A stretch of 64,000 bases of DNA, from contig OY282558.1 of the NCBI GenBank assembly GCA_958295665.1, positions 327,395,106 through 327,459,105 of the forward strand, in the 5' to 3' direction. This stretch comes from Tipula vernalis (taxonomy: Eukaryota; Arthropoda; Insecta; Diptera; Tipulidae). The notes below the pieces were generated by a model. That model was not told the DNA's origin. It searched no databases and was given only the letters and a program-made list of their open reading frames with translations. A program made the position numbers and the translations under genes. Position 1 is the stretch's first letter, and every line of letters begins with the position of its first letter. Shown here piece by piece: positions 1-11,340 of the stretch.

Positions 1-292
1 TTGTAGTACTAGAACTTGGGTGGAAGCAATTTTCAGACGTTTGTTTCTTTACGGCACAACAACCATAATTGTTCTAATCAATTAATTCGAGCTATGAACA
101 CTCATTGGGGTGTTTCTTCGTTGAGCAGAATTCCGAAAATTTCTTGAAGGAGCTCTTTCCTTTAATGTTGATAAAAACAAAAAAGCTGTTTAATTTCTTA
201 CCATATGTGCCTATTCATTTCAGAATTATTTACAATTGAATATTATACATATTTAAAATACCTAACTTAGTACCAAGTTTAAACAACAATAC

Positions 293-1315
293 TTAAAGTT
301 TTAATTTTTCTTTAATTCGCCAGTAATTTTTTTCGTCCGTTTTGACATCAACCACCATCCCATCCTTTTTCAGTTTGTTTAAATGATGATTTACATTGTA
401 TGCGGCTGGCATTACCAATGCCTCGTTAAGACCGATATAGATTGCTTTAACCAAATCAATTTCGGTAAATTCTTTGTCTGGAGTATTATTCAAAATTTCA
501 ATGATTTGCTTCTCGCGTAAATTCCTGTGATCGATGTACCCTTGTATTCGCTCTATTGGGTCTTCAATGATGTTACCGTGAGCCGGATAAATCAACGACG
601 GAGTTGATTTCAATATCAAACCTAAACTTTGCATATAATCGTACAGATCCTCAAACACTGCGGTACCTTCGCCTAGTATACAATCACCACTAAATAAAAT
701 CTTATCTTCCTGTAGTTCGATTACCACATGATCAGTTGAATGACCTGGTGTATGAATTACTTTCAACGTGGCACCATCAATTTTAAACACTTGTCCATCC
801 TGTAATGTTTTATATGGGAAATCATAACTTTCTGATGGGTCATCTGAACGGGGAAATTTCCACACGGTACAATCTAAAAGTCAACAAAACGAAAGTGTTA
901 AAACAATACATTTTATCTTATCTGCCAAAGAATTGAGTATGAACTTTGTACTTTTCGTTTCAGCTAAATTTAAAATGTCTGGAACACCTCCAATGTGATC
1001 GTGATGCCAGTGGGTGACCAAAATATTATCGATAAGAACATTTTCATTTTGTAATACATTGGACAAGTTCTTGATAAATTCTGGTTTTTCTGCATCTCCA
1101 GCATCAATCAAAGTTCGTCTGATGAGATTAAAATGTTGTTTTACCAACAGACCATTAAGATTATTATCATTTAATAAATTGACTTACTTTGGCCCAGATC
1201 CAATGAGATACGTGTTCGTGCCTTGCAGCGTCATTGGTCCAGGATTACATCCTAAAATTCGTATTATTTTTGTAGATAATTTTGTTATATTCGGAATCAC
1301 CGGTATCATGTTCAT
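293..1315 (-). CDS. LACTB2: Endoribonuclease LACTB2 (metallo-beta-lactamase fold)
   Basis: Three coding exons: 1188-1315, 952-1118 and 293-873, giving about 291 residues, close to the usual family length. Exon 1 carries the family N-terminus ([19 protein letters not shown]). Exon 2 has the zinc-binding HWHHDHIGG motif. Exon 3 has [19 protein letters not shown] and YPAHG, the remaining metal ligands, followed by the C-terminal winged-helix-like segment. Members of this family are mitochondrial single-strand-specific endoribonucleases; here the role is by homology only. Intron 1 (1119-1187) is GT-AG. Intron 2 most likely uses the donor at 950-951 (78 bp); a second in-frame donor nearer exon 3 would give only 36 bp and is less likely. 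Start ATG at 1313-1315 opens exon 1. No lesion seen. Confidence 0.93.
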
Positions 1316-1873
1316 GTTTTTGACAACTATTTGTTATGATCGAATTGCGATGTTTCTGTGTTGTACAGGGTACACCCCATTTTTCATGTTCAACCTTCAA
1401 CCATGATTTTAACCCCTAGAAGCATGAAAGTATCAGTTCCGAAAAGTTAGCACCCCAGCAACCGAAAATGGTGATCTAAAAATCTTAGACGATTTCTCAC
1501 AAAATGAAATTACATACTTTTTGTCTGTTGAAAAAATTATGTCGAGTTCGATTGGGATTGTCAAACATAGCTTTAGCACGAGCCCTAATAATTTAAAATA
1601 GTCAATGGTTTTAATTAATTGATTAAATTTATGTAAGTGATTGTCGTTTACAAAGTGTTAAATACATTTTATCTTGAATTGGTAAATATTTTTCTATTTT
1701 AATTAAAAATAAATTTAACTCTAAATATCAAGTAAAAGTTGTGAAGTGAAGATACAATTTTTGTTGTTTTATAAAGGCAATTTATTGGTTTTTATGAGCC
1801 AATATGAGTGCCAGCAATTATACAAATTAATTCTACTAAGATTTATAAAAAATGATTTATATGAAATCCCTTA
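1316..1873. other. Intergenic, no gene seen
   Basis: AT-rich sequence holding the LACTB2 upstream region. No coding similarity, RNA gene or obvious repeat was recognised. Confidence 0.5.
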
Positions 1874-2070
1874 AGCTTGGTTCGCGAGGTCGGTTAATTA
1901 TCCGAGTGTCGGATATTTTGCTTAAAAGATATCTCTAAACTCTTCCAATCCAAGACCAAGAGAAAAAGGGGAGGTACCTTTGGTTATTTGAACGATTTTA
2001 TTGGTTGCAGCACTGATAAAAGGCAAAATATCTGACGCTCGGATAATTAACTGACCTCGCGAACCAAGCT
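1874..2070. mobile_element. 197-bp MITE, PIF/Harbinger type, TTA target duplication
   Basis: Terminal inverted repeats of roughly 47 bp start AGCTTGGTTCGCGAGG at the left and end CCTCGCGAACCAAGCT at the right. They are flanked by TTA at 1871-1873 and 2071-2073. The 3-bp TTA/TAA duplication is characteristic of PIF/Harbinger transposition. The interior is non-coding. It is a non-autonomous copy. Confidence 0.85.
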
Positions 2071-2073
2071 TTA

Positions 2074-2548
2074 CACACTATCTGGGGGGTGAACACTGAA
2101 CTAAACGATAACACGTCCTATACCTACTTCTCAGTGGTACGATATTATTCATTCCGGAATGAAAATACACGGCATTGTTGTTGTAAAATTCCCAAGCTAC
2201 GGCGTTTATCTTCGAATTTTACTATAAATTTACTTTGATCTTTTTCCGAATGTGCTAATTATGAATTTTGTAGAAACCTTTTTGTCACACATTATTAAGA
2301 GCACATTATCAATGTAATTTCAGTTTTGCTGATTTAAATTCATACCTTTTGGCACCAATTTTGATATAATTTGGTCAAGTTGGTGTTAGGTTTGCGATGA
2401 ATTTCAAGTTTTTTTAAAAACACATTTCACCTTTAATTTAATTCTAACTGGAATTATTTGCAATCGCTTTCAGTCGGCGTTACCGAATATAAAAGAAAAT
2501 AGCTTTAAATAAAACCAGAACTCACTTATTGAATAATTTATTTACGAA
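2074..2548. other. Intergenic; POLE2 3' flank
   Basis: No gene seen. An AATAAA on the minus strand (2537-2542), a few bases after the POLE2 stop, is a plausible poly(A) signal. Confidence 0.45.
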
Positions 2549-4243
2549 TTATTCTGCCTCATCCATAGCATTACTATCGGGTACAGCGCAATCTTCAAAA
2601 ATTCGTTCATGTGGATGGTAGACTTTAACGGTAAATGTTGATGGGAACGAGCCCGTATTAACAAATATGCAGTCTTCTTTCTTAATATGAAAGGGCGTGT
2701 TAGGATCTCCGATAATAACTGCGTCGGGAAATGGATAGAATCCCATGCAAGCATCAAAATCCCACCAAATTGGTAGTACAACCTGATCGAATGGCGCTAA
2801 CGTTAATTGACTGGAAATCGTTTTAGCTAGCTGAAAATATAAAAAGCGTTATTAACGAAGCAATGGTAAAAATGCAAGACATACGTGTTCTTCAATATCG
2901 CCATCATATGGATAGTGGATGGTGTTCCGGCACATCTTAGAGACAGTATCAATACGCGCAATCAAAAGTTGTTGTGTACAATACTGTAGGCGGCATGGAT
3001 TTGTGGCCAAATGTAAATTGGTTACAACTTTTTTTAAATCCGATACTAAATATTCAGGTAGGGGAATACGAGGATAAATATAGGGAACAGCTGGATCTTC
3101 TATGGCCGGTACTATAATGAAATTAGTTTTCTCTTTTAAATTTTTTGTTTCCTTCAGAATTTCACCCAATTCCTTGAAATATTCTTTAATTTCATACACA
3201 TCTCGTGTGTTGCTTGAAAATGGGCCCATCAATACTATAGCAATAGGTTCGTTCGACTCATATGCTTGGAATATAACCTTCAGCTTTGCCATCACTTCCG
3301 GATTGTTAAGATTACAATCAGAAATAAACAGCATACACTTTTCTTTAAAATTATCTTCGTGTTTTGCCAAGGCAACTGAATCCTTTAATAGGGTTTTAGA
3401 TGGTCCACCCCAGTAGTTATGAGTATCAAAATAATCTCGACTAGATTTTCCCGATTCAACGGGTGGTAGACCAAGTTCTTTAATATTCAATACACCATCA
3501 TCGTAATCCCCATTGGCTATCACAAAACATCCCTCTGTATAAACACCATTATGAAATTTGGTTTTGGATAAATCAATGCGCACCACTCCGGAAGGATCTT
3601 CCAAAAAATATTTTCCCTCCTCGAGTTGTGTTAATAAACCAAGAACGATTACATCTTTTAAATCAGCTGCAGCCAATAGATTCTCAACGTATTTCAACTC
3701 AAAATTTTTCTTTTTATCCTCTGCACTCAAAGTTTTGATTTTCGGCGCGAATAGCTCATGTCGAATAGTCCGTTGCCATATCGTTCTGTATCGATCCAGC
3801 CAATATTTAGATTTACCTTTTGTGTCACCCAATAGACTTTTAGGATTTGTATTTCGAATAAATTTTTTTTTATCAACTTCAAATGTAAAAGTTGGAATTT
3901 CAAATATGTTGATTACATCGAGCACGGTCTCAGTTTCATCCAGCCCAGTCTTTTGTACTTCCCGCAAAGCCTTTTCCAAATGCGATTTTTCTAAATTCGA
4001 AACATTTAAACATTGGTTTTGGATACTGTCCGTTATTTTATCGATAAATATTTTGCAATCTTCTCGACTTGCACCACTTATTGATTCGGCTACGAAAGTG
4101 GCCAATTCCCTAAAATGAAATGCTTTATTTATTATACATTCTAAAATCGAATATTTTATATCAACTCATTACGATCTAATATGATATCCACTTATTTTTA
4201 ACGCACGAATCACTTCTTTTTTAATTAATTGTATATCACCCAT
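2549..4243 (-). CDS. POLE2: DNA polymerase epsilon subunit 2 (Dpb2/p55)
   Basis: Exons 4173-4243, 2885-4109 and 2549-2830 encode about 525 residues, matching the family length. GT-AG introns are 63 and 54 bp. The start, MGDIQLIKKEVIRALK, is the short N-terminal helical domain. Exon 2 carries the OB-fold region (EDPSGVVRIDLS, CFVIANGDYDDG, LGLPP) and the inactive calcineurin-like phosphoesterase domain (CMLFISDCNLN, LMGPFSSN, FIIVPAIEDP). The last exon ends with VIIGDP, FVNTGSF and KVYHPHERIFEDC. The protein is the essential non-catalytic B subunit that links Pol epsilon to the CMG helicase in nuclear DNA replication. Its 5' end faces ZPR1. No lesion seen. Confidence 0.95.
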
Positions 4244-4477
4244 TTTAAATTAATTTGCAGCAATTTGAGACTTGTTGAAGTTGAAACCCATCAAATTATT
4301 TCCCGCCTAATTCTATATTTTTCGATGTTTTCCATCTGTCAAATAAACAAATAAAAATATTTATTTTAAGTTCAGTGGAGATAATATCAGCTGTCACTAG
4401 TCAGTACACACACGTGAAATTGACATTTGAATTTGACACATACGTTCTCGAAGTTTTGTTTTGGTATTGTGCAAAAT
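4244..4477. promoter_or_regulatory. Probable bidirectional promoter, POLE2/ZPR1
   Basis: Only 234 bp separate the two divergent start codons. The start sites and 5' UTRs of both genes must fall here or within the UTRs. No TATA element was identified with confidence. The role is inferred from geometry. Confidence 0.55.
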
Positions 4478-5904
4478 ATGGAACCTGTAAATAAACCTCT
4501 ATTTCGTGACCTAAATGCCGATGATGAAGACCAAGAAACAACTATAATTGAATCGTGCTGTATGAATTGCTTTAAAAATGTAAGAAAATCAAAAAAAATT
4601 ATGTTTTTTATTTATAACCTCATCCATTCTTTGTATCGGCATTGCTGCAGGGCACGACCAGACTTCTTCTCACTAAAATTCCATTCTACAAAGAAGTAGT
4701 AATTATGTCCTTTGCATGCGATTCATGCGGCTATCGTAACAATGAAATTCAATCGAGTGGTGAAATTCAAGAGAATGGCATTAAAATTGAATTTAGAGTT
4801 ACGAATCCAAAGGACTTGAATCGCCGCTTGGTAAAGTCAGATTTCACTGCAGTGCGAATAGAAGAATTGGATTTCGACATTCCGGCACAGTCGCAAAAGG
4901 GTGAAGTAACAACCATTGAGGGAGTACTGGAACGGGCGATTACCGCTTTGGAGCAAGATCAAATTCCACGGCGGATAGATCATCCAGAAGTTGCGAAACA
5001 AATTGACGAATTCCTCGATAAACTTCGCAAGCTTAAAGATCAGGAATTTACTCTGAAACTTGAGGATATATCAGGTAATTGTTTCATCGAAAATACGAAT
5101 GCACCCCATTCGGATCCGCATATGAAAACCTCACATTTTAAGCGAACTTCTGATCAGGATCATTTATTGGGGATATTCAATGAAGCTGAGATTTCAGATG
5201 ACTTTAAAAAGAAAGCAAAAGTAAATGATGGTCTCCTAAAACCAATTCAAGAAGGGGAGTGGAATTTGGAAGAACTTCATGGCGAAGTACTTCAATTCCA
5301 AACAAATTGTCCAGAGTGCAGCGTACCGTGCGAAACAAATATGAAAGTAACGTCAATACCACATTTTAAAGATGTCGTCATTATGGCTACGGTATGTGAT
5401 GCGTGTGGTAGTAAGACGAATGAAGTTAAATCTGGCGGCGGAATCGATGAATTTGGCGTTAAATTTGAAGTAAAAATCAATAGCAGAGATGATTTTTCGA
5501 GAGATGTATTGAAATCGGAAACATGCAGTCTTTTAATACCTGAACTGGATTGTGAGGTAGGCGCATATGCGTTAAACGGTCGTTTCACTACGGTAGAGGG
5601 TATTTTAGAGGCAATGAAAGAGCAGCTAACCAACAGCGGTGTCATGTTCCGTGATTCCCAAGATGCCGAAACTAAAAAACGTTACGAATTCTTTTTAACA
5701 TGTTTGGATGAAGTTTTAGGCGGAACAAAAAAGGTTACGCTAGTTCTTGATGATCCAGCTGGAAATAGTTATGTGCAAACATTAAGTGATGATGGCGCTA
5801 CAGATCCAAATTTAACAGTAACCAAATACACTCGGACATTTGAGCAAAATGAAGATTTGGGAGTTAATGATATGAAAACGGAAAATTATGCATCAGAAAA
5901 TTAA
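4478..5904 (+). CDS. ZPR1: Zinc finger protein ZPR1
   Basis: Exon 1 is 4478-4579 and exon 2 is 4651-5904, with a 71-bp GT-AG intron in phase 0; about 451 residues in all. Two ZPR1 modules are visible. Module 1 has the C4 finger CCMNC...CDSCGYRNNEI plus GEVTTIEGVLERA. Module 2 has CPEC...CDACGSKTNEVKSGGG plus GRFTTVEGILEAM. Each is followed by an alpha/beta jelly-roll half (FTLKLEDISGN; VTLVLDDPAGNSY). ZPR1 is a conserved chaperone of translation elongation factor eEF1A that moves between cytoplasm and nucleus. AATAAA signals follow the stop within about 50 bp. Intact. Confidence 0.96.
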
Positions 5905-5973
5905 ATTTAAGCTAATTTTTGTATTACACTAGGAAATAAATTTCATTTTCAAAATAAATAGTCTGCTTGTTTT

Positions 5974-6662
5974 TTACTCGTCTTCATCGTCTCCCCTGAG
6001 CACTGGTTCTCCATCTAACTTTTTCAACGATGGTAAACGTTTAATTGCTTCAGCTTTCCATGCATGTTCATCTAGCGAGTCGTACAATGGATTGCCTACC
6101 ATTAATAAATCTTCAAGCGTAGGTACTTCTTGCAGGCGATTGAATTCAGTCCAGTCACGAACCAAGTTATTACTGAGATAGAGTACTTTGAGTTTTTTCA
6201 ATACATTGATACCCTTTAATTTTTCAATTAAATTATAGGACAACCATAGTTGTTCTAATGTTTCGGCGACACCTTCCTAAAATTATAAAAGCATTTAAAA
6301 TTGGAGGTTAACAATGAGTCAATGCAGAAATACGGTTTACCAGACCCGAAATTTGTTTTATATAATTTCGCCCAAGTGATAAAATTTTTAAATTTTTCAT
6401 GCCTCCAATTCCATAAATTTTATCAATCATATTCGTCGATAAGCTTAAGTACCTGTAAATCGTAAATAATCAGCTTATTGTTAAGCAAAAATTATACTTA
6501 AACCACATACTCGCAAGCAACTAAAACCGACAATGTGTTGTCCATTCGTTCAATTGGTGGCCATTGAAATTGTAATTGAACGTCCTTAGATTCGCTTGCT
6601 ACTTGTTTCGTTTTATCTTCCCATCGTTTGAGCGCGTCTTTAATGGTAGTGGCTTTTGCCAT
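5974..6662 (-). CDS. DNAL1: Dynein axonemal light chain 1 (leucine-rich repeat)
   Basis: Exons 6511-6662, 6341-6452 and 5974-6276, with GT-AG introns of 58 and 64 bp, give about 188 residues, the standard size. It starts [17 protein letters not shown]. The body is leucine-rich repeats: [54 protein letters not shown]. The C-terminal cap contains [13 protein letters not shown] and ends in an acidic tail. The family binds the gamma heavy chain of outer-arm dynein in motile cilia, so expression in sperm is expected. It converges on ZPR1 with 69 bp between stop codons, so 3' UTRs may overlap. Intact. Confidence 0.95.
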
Positions 6663-6844
6663 TTTAAATTTATTTAGGTAAACTGCTTTATTTTAGAATT
6701 ATGTAGGTAAATTAAACTTCCAATCCTTTCACAACGAAATTAGCGTGATGAAGTAAAAATTATTTATTTTTGTTTATATCAATAAAATATTGTTGCTATG
6801 TTACTTTACTACCTAGGTAGCACCATAAATAAAAGGAATATAAG
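6663..6844. other. DNAL1 upstream region
   Basis: Short AT-rich spacer between the DNAL1 start and the MITE; presumably includes its promoter. No motif assigned. Confidence 0.4.
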
Positions 6845-6846
6845 TA

Positions 6847-7098
6847 GTGTTTTTTTATTCGCTCCGGATAGCTGCTATCGAGAGCCGTCATTTTTATACG
6901 CCTAAATTTAAATTTGACGTGCTATTTATTGGTAAACTAAACTTATTTAACATCAAACTATCATTTTTAATTCAATTTTTTACCAAAAACTTCATATAAA
7001 AAATATTTGGCTCTACCTATTTATACGGAGCGCTATCCGGAGCCACTTTTCATATGACGGCTCTCGATAGCAGCTATCCGGAGCGAATAAAAAAACAC
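6847..7098. mobile_element. 252-bp MITE, TA target duplication (Tc1/mariner type)
   Basis: Near-perfect terminal inverted repeats of about 44 bp begin GTGTTTTTTTATTCGCTCCG and end in the complement. TA lies on both sides (6845-6846, 7099-7100). A second copy of the GGAGC/TATCCGGAGC motif lies just inside the right arm. No coding sequence. The class is inferred from the TA duplication only. Confidence 0.75.
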
Positions 7099-7100
7099 TA

Positions 7101-7839
7101 CAATAGCAAGATACATTAAGAATATAACTGGCGCTTAAAATAATCAGCGGTAAAAAATGTAAAATCGTTGATCGTCGCATGACTTATACTACCATACATT
7201 TAAATTGTACAATATACCTAAATTTGAATTTGTGTGTATGTAGGTTTATGCATATAGAAACAAGAATGAAGAACATAGCCAGTAAATGGATAAAGAAAAA
7301 TGAAAAAAAAAATACTTAATTGAAATGCCTTAGAAAAGAATAGAATCAAAACCAACAATCCATCCAATTTTTATTTTATTTTTTATTTAATACGTCCACG
7401 TGCGCACACAAAGTGTTGTAGTTTTAATTATGTTCCTATCCTTGTTGTACATTATTGTGAAGGAAAACAAAGGAGATTCTTTCGTTTTTATACTATACAA
7501 GTATAGTAAACAAAACTTTATGAATGAACGAAACAATAAAAAACGCAACCATATGATTAAGTTTCACTAGTATGTGTATAAATTAAGAAACGAACGATCG
7601 TTTCCATAGGGAATTGATTTTATTGAAAAGATGTGAACAAGATGAAGGGGAAGAAGAAAAAGAAAAATTGTTTGAGCTAGGTGAGATCGGGGAGTTGAAA
7701 TTTTGAGTTGATGAAGGGCAGAAGCAGTGAATTAAATTAAGATTAAATTAAAAATATTATGTCGGAGTTTTTTTTTGTTGGTACATATTAAGACCATAAT
7801 ATAGTTTGTATCGAAGCTTTTAGTTGAAAAAGCTATTGT
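7101..7839. other. AT-rich, no gene seen
   Basis: Low-complexity AT-rich sequence; nothing coding or repetitive recognised. Confidence 0.4.
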
Positions 7840-8640
7840 GATTTTTTTTTGTTGTTCGATAAAGTGAGAAGAAGTATTGAGAATCTAATTTTTTCTGTAA
7901 TGAACAAATTCAAAGAGGTGTTTGACTGACTGACTGGTTGTACCTGATTGGCTGATAAACTATCGAAAATAGATCTACAGTTGAATTTATCAGTAATAAA
8001 TAAGTTCAAAGACACGCTGATTCACTGGTAAACGATCGAAAGTAGATCTACAATTCAATTTATGTAATGAATAAATTCAAAGAGATGACTGACTTGTTGA
8101 TTGTGACTGAATGGCTCGTAAACTATTGGAAATGAACCTACCGTTGAATTTATCAGTAATGAATTAATTCAAAGAAATGATTGACTGGCCCGTTATGAAC
8201 GATTGGCTGGTAAACGATCTGAAGTAGATCTACAGTTGAGTTTATCAGTAATAATAAATTTAAAGAGATGACTGACTGATAAACGATCGAAAGTGGATCT
8301 GCAATTCAATTGTATCTTTATCTGTAATGAATAAATTCAAAGAGATGACTCGGTGGTTCTGCTTGTTTGACTGGTAATGTTCGAAAGCAAATCTGCAATT
8401 GAATTTATCAGTAATAAGTAAATCCAAAGAGGCGCTGATGGACTGATAAACGATCGAAAGTGGATCTACAAATGAAAATATGTAATGAATAAATTCAAAA
8501 AAATGACTGACTTGCTGATTGTGACTGAATGACTCGTAAACTATTGGAAGTGAACCTACTGTTGAATTTATCAGTAATGAATAAATTCAAAGAGATGACT
8601 GACATGCTCGTTTTAACTGGCTGACTGTTAAACGATCGGA
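7840..8640. repeat. Degenerate minisatellite, about 9 units of 70-100 bp
   Basis: Each unit contains AATTCAAAGAGATGACTGAC, then AACGATCGAAAGTAGATC and GAATTTATCAGTAATGAAT. The AATTCAAAGA landmarks recur near 7907, 8001, 8073, 8168, 8258, 8336, 8425, 8497 and 8587. Units vary by substitution and indel. The array ends abruptly at the Gypsy LTR. Confidence 0.8.
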
Positions 8641-9160
8641 CTTATAACGTTCTTATTTAATATATTATAATTATTATTTATTTATTTATAAAATACAAAC
8701 GTTTATTTTATTAGAACTTAATTATTTAAAGTAAAGTAAATACATTTCTTCTAAATACGCTCTCACGCCATTAATTATTTTTTAATAAAAACCAATTCGG
8801 TCGAAAAATTAAATTGAACTGGCTATATATTTTTTAAATATAATAGCATATACGTGTGTGTGTCGTCGTTGTACAAATTCACGACGATACCAAAAAGGGG
8901 AAATCTAAATATAATATAAATACCTATAATAAAATAAAAATCTTTTTCGCATTAATTTAGTAAACAAAGCTATAATAAGGGTTCGCACATGGTTGTGCAA
9001 AATGATAATAAACATGAAACATAGATTCCTCTCATTCAAACAAAAAAATTAAAATTCACAATATGAGTTGTGATTCTCGGTAGCGCGGTTCATATAATAT
9101 TTAAATTCGAAATTATAAATTTATAATTGAATTTAAATTGATTGAATCGAAGTCGCTACA
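8641..9160 (-). repeat. 3' LTR of the decayed Gypsy element
   Basis: Reading the minus strand, a purine tract GGAGGGGAGTCC sits directly before TGTAGCGAC at 9160. This is the usual polypurine-tract/LTR boundary, about 40 bp after the pol stop. The outer end near 8641 is set by where the minisatellite stops. No matching 5' LTR was found upstream of pol. Confidence 0.65.
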
Positions 9161-9200
9161 GGACTCCCCTCCAAGTTGATATTCAATTGAAAAGAGAATA

Positions 9201-11340
9201 TTAAATGACAAAGTTAACTGCTTTGAAATCTTGGGACAAAAAATTTTGTTCCACTGAACTAACAATTCCGAAAGCAGGCTTTAATCTATCGATCGAGACA
9301 TTATGATTTTTGTCCTTGATCGAAATAATGAAATGTTTCCGAAGACGTCTGATAACTCTAAACGGCCCTTCGTACGGAGGAGAAAGTCTAACTCGAACCT
9401 TATCTGTCCTTATGAAAACAAAATCACAGTTGTCCAATGTTTTTGGTACAAATATGCCCTCTTGTTTCGCTTTACGCGTAGGAGAAGGTATAACATTCTT
9501 CATTGCATTCCGCAGTTGGTCGATGATCGTATTGTCAGGCAAGGGTGAAGGAGGATTATCGATAAAGAATTCACCAGGTAGCTTAATGGATTGACCATAA
9601 ACCATCTCAGCTGGTGAGCACTTAAGCTCTTCCTTCACTGTGGCTCGAATACCTAATAAAATAATGGGTATTTCGGAGCTCCAATTAACAGTATTACCTC
9701 TGGTCATAAGAGCAGCTTCAAGCTGTCGATGGAAGCGTTCCACCATGCCATTCGCTTTAGGATTGTACGCTGTAGTACGAATCCTATGAGATCCAAGAAG
9801 TATTGTAAGTTCAGTAAATAGCTTAGACTCAAATTGAGAACCCTGGTCAGATGTTATTTCTGCCGGGACACCAAAACGCTATATGTAATTATTGACAAAA
9901 GTCGTGGCAATGGTATTAGCTGACATATTGCTCATGCAATACGCTTCAGGCCAACGTGTGAATCTATCAACACACGTTAAAATATATGAACAATTGTTGG
10001 ACACCGGTAATGGACCAACAATATCCAAATGGATATGTTCAAATCGACCAGGTGGAATATCGAAATGTCCATGTGGTGAGACTGTGTGCCTTTGCACTTT
10101 GGATCTTTGAATTAGCCCATTGGGTCACGTCTTTGTTTATACTTGGCCAAAAATATCGAGCCGTGATCAGTTTGCGCGTTGCGCGGACTCCAAGATGTGA
10201 CAAGTTGTGCATTGAGTCGAAAATAATTCGGCGCAATGGCTCTGGCATATACGGACGGTTTTTGCCCGTCGATATCTCGCAGTAGACTTCTAGGCCAGGC
10301 AACGTAAATAATTCTAGTTTAAAACTGGAAGTAGAACGGCGATCTATAGACCCAGATAATAATTTTTTGAGTTCGTCGTCTTTTGATTGTGCCAATATTA
10401 TATCTTTATAATCGAAAAAAATTTCGTTTATGGCCGAGTCGATATTTAACGTACGTGATAGCGTATCTGCTACAACGTTTTCGATGCCAAGCACATGCTG
10501 AATGTCCGAAGTGAACTGACTTATGTAATCCAAATGTCGCGATTGGCGCGGATTCCTTTCAGTTTTGGATTGTATGGCTTTTGTTAGGGGTTTGTGGTCG
10601 GTGTAAATAGTGAAATCCCGACCTTCTATGAAGTATCTAAAATGTTTTACAGCAAGAAAAATTGCCAGAAGTTCCCGATCGAATGCTGAATACTTGATCT
10701 TAGCATTCGTTAATTTCTTTGAGAAAAATCCCAAAGGCTCCCATCTCTTCTTATTGAACTGTTGCAAGACCGCGCCAACGGCGACGTTCGATGCATCAGT
10801 TGTTATGCTAATTTTCGCGTTCCCGATAGGGTGCGAGAGAAGAGTAATTTTACTTAATTCCGCAACTAAACCTGTGAATGCGATATTACACTCATCAGGC
10901 CAAGAAAAATTCTTGGGTGTTTTTGGTAACTTATTAAGTGTTGCATGAATCGGCGCTAACATTTCCGCAATTTTCGGAATGAATCGGTGATAATAATTTA
11001 TCATGCCGATAAAGCGCTGTATATGTCTAATAGACGTTGGAGCAGGAAACTCCCTAATAGCAAGAATTCTTTCCTCAGATGGTAAAATTCCATCAGGAGT
11101 AATTTTATGGCTCAGAAAATTTAATGTAGGAACACCAAAAACACATTTTTGTGTTTTAATATGCACATCGTATTTGACCAATCTCTTAAATAATTGTTCA
11201 AGATGACTTAAATGTTGTTCCTCAGTTTCTGAAGCAACCAGTATATCGTCAACGAAATCTAGCACGCGGACTACTTCGTTAATAAAACGCTGGAAGGTTT
11301 GAGCGGCATTACGCGCAACCCAAAAGGCATGCGTGTGAAT
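9201..11340 (-). pseudogene. Gypsy pol remnant: RT C-terminus, RNase H, integrase
   Basis: Continues the frame at 11341 after lesions. RT fingers/palm remain as TRMPFGL and VDDILVAS; RNase H as ITTDASNVAVGAVLQQ, ELLAIFLAVKHF, YTDHKPL and VADTLSR. Integrase remains as the zinc region, [32 protein letters not shown] and [12 protein letters not shown]. Lesions: a deletion of about 15 residues at the end of the upstream frame (near 11343), a 2-nt insertion near 11300, a frameshift near 10100, and an in-frame TAG near 9881. The motif style suggests the CsRn1 lineage, by memory only. Non-functional. Confidence 0.85.

Noticed and set aside
7840..8640. CRISPR-like array
   Set aside because: Units are 70-100 bp, degenerate and lack repeat-spacer structure; the genome is eukaryotic.
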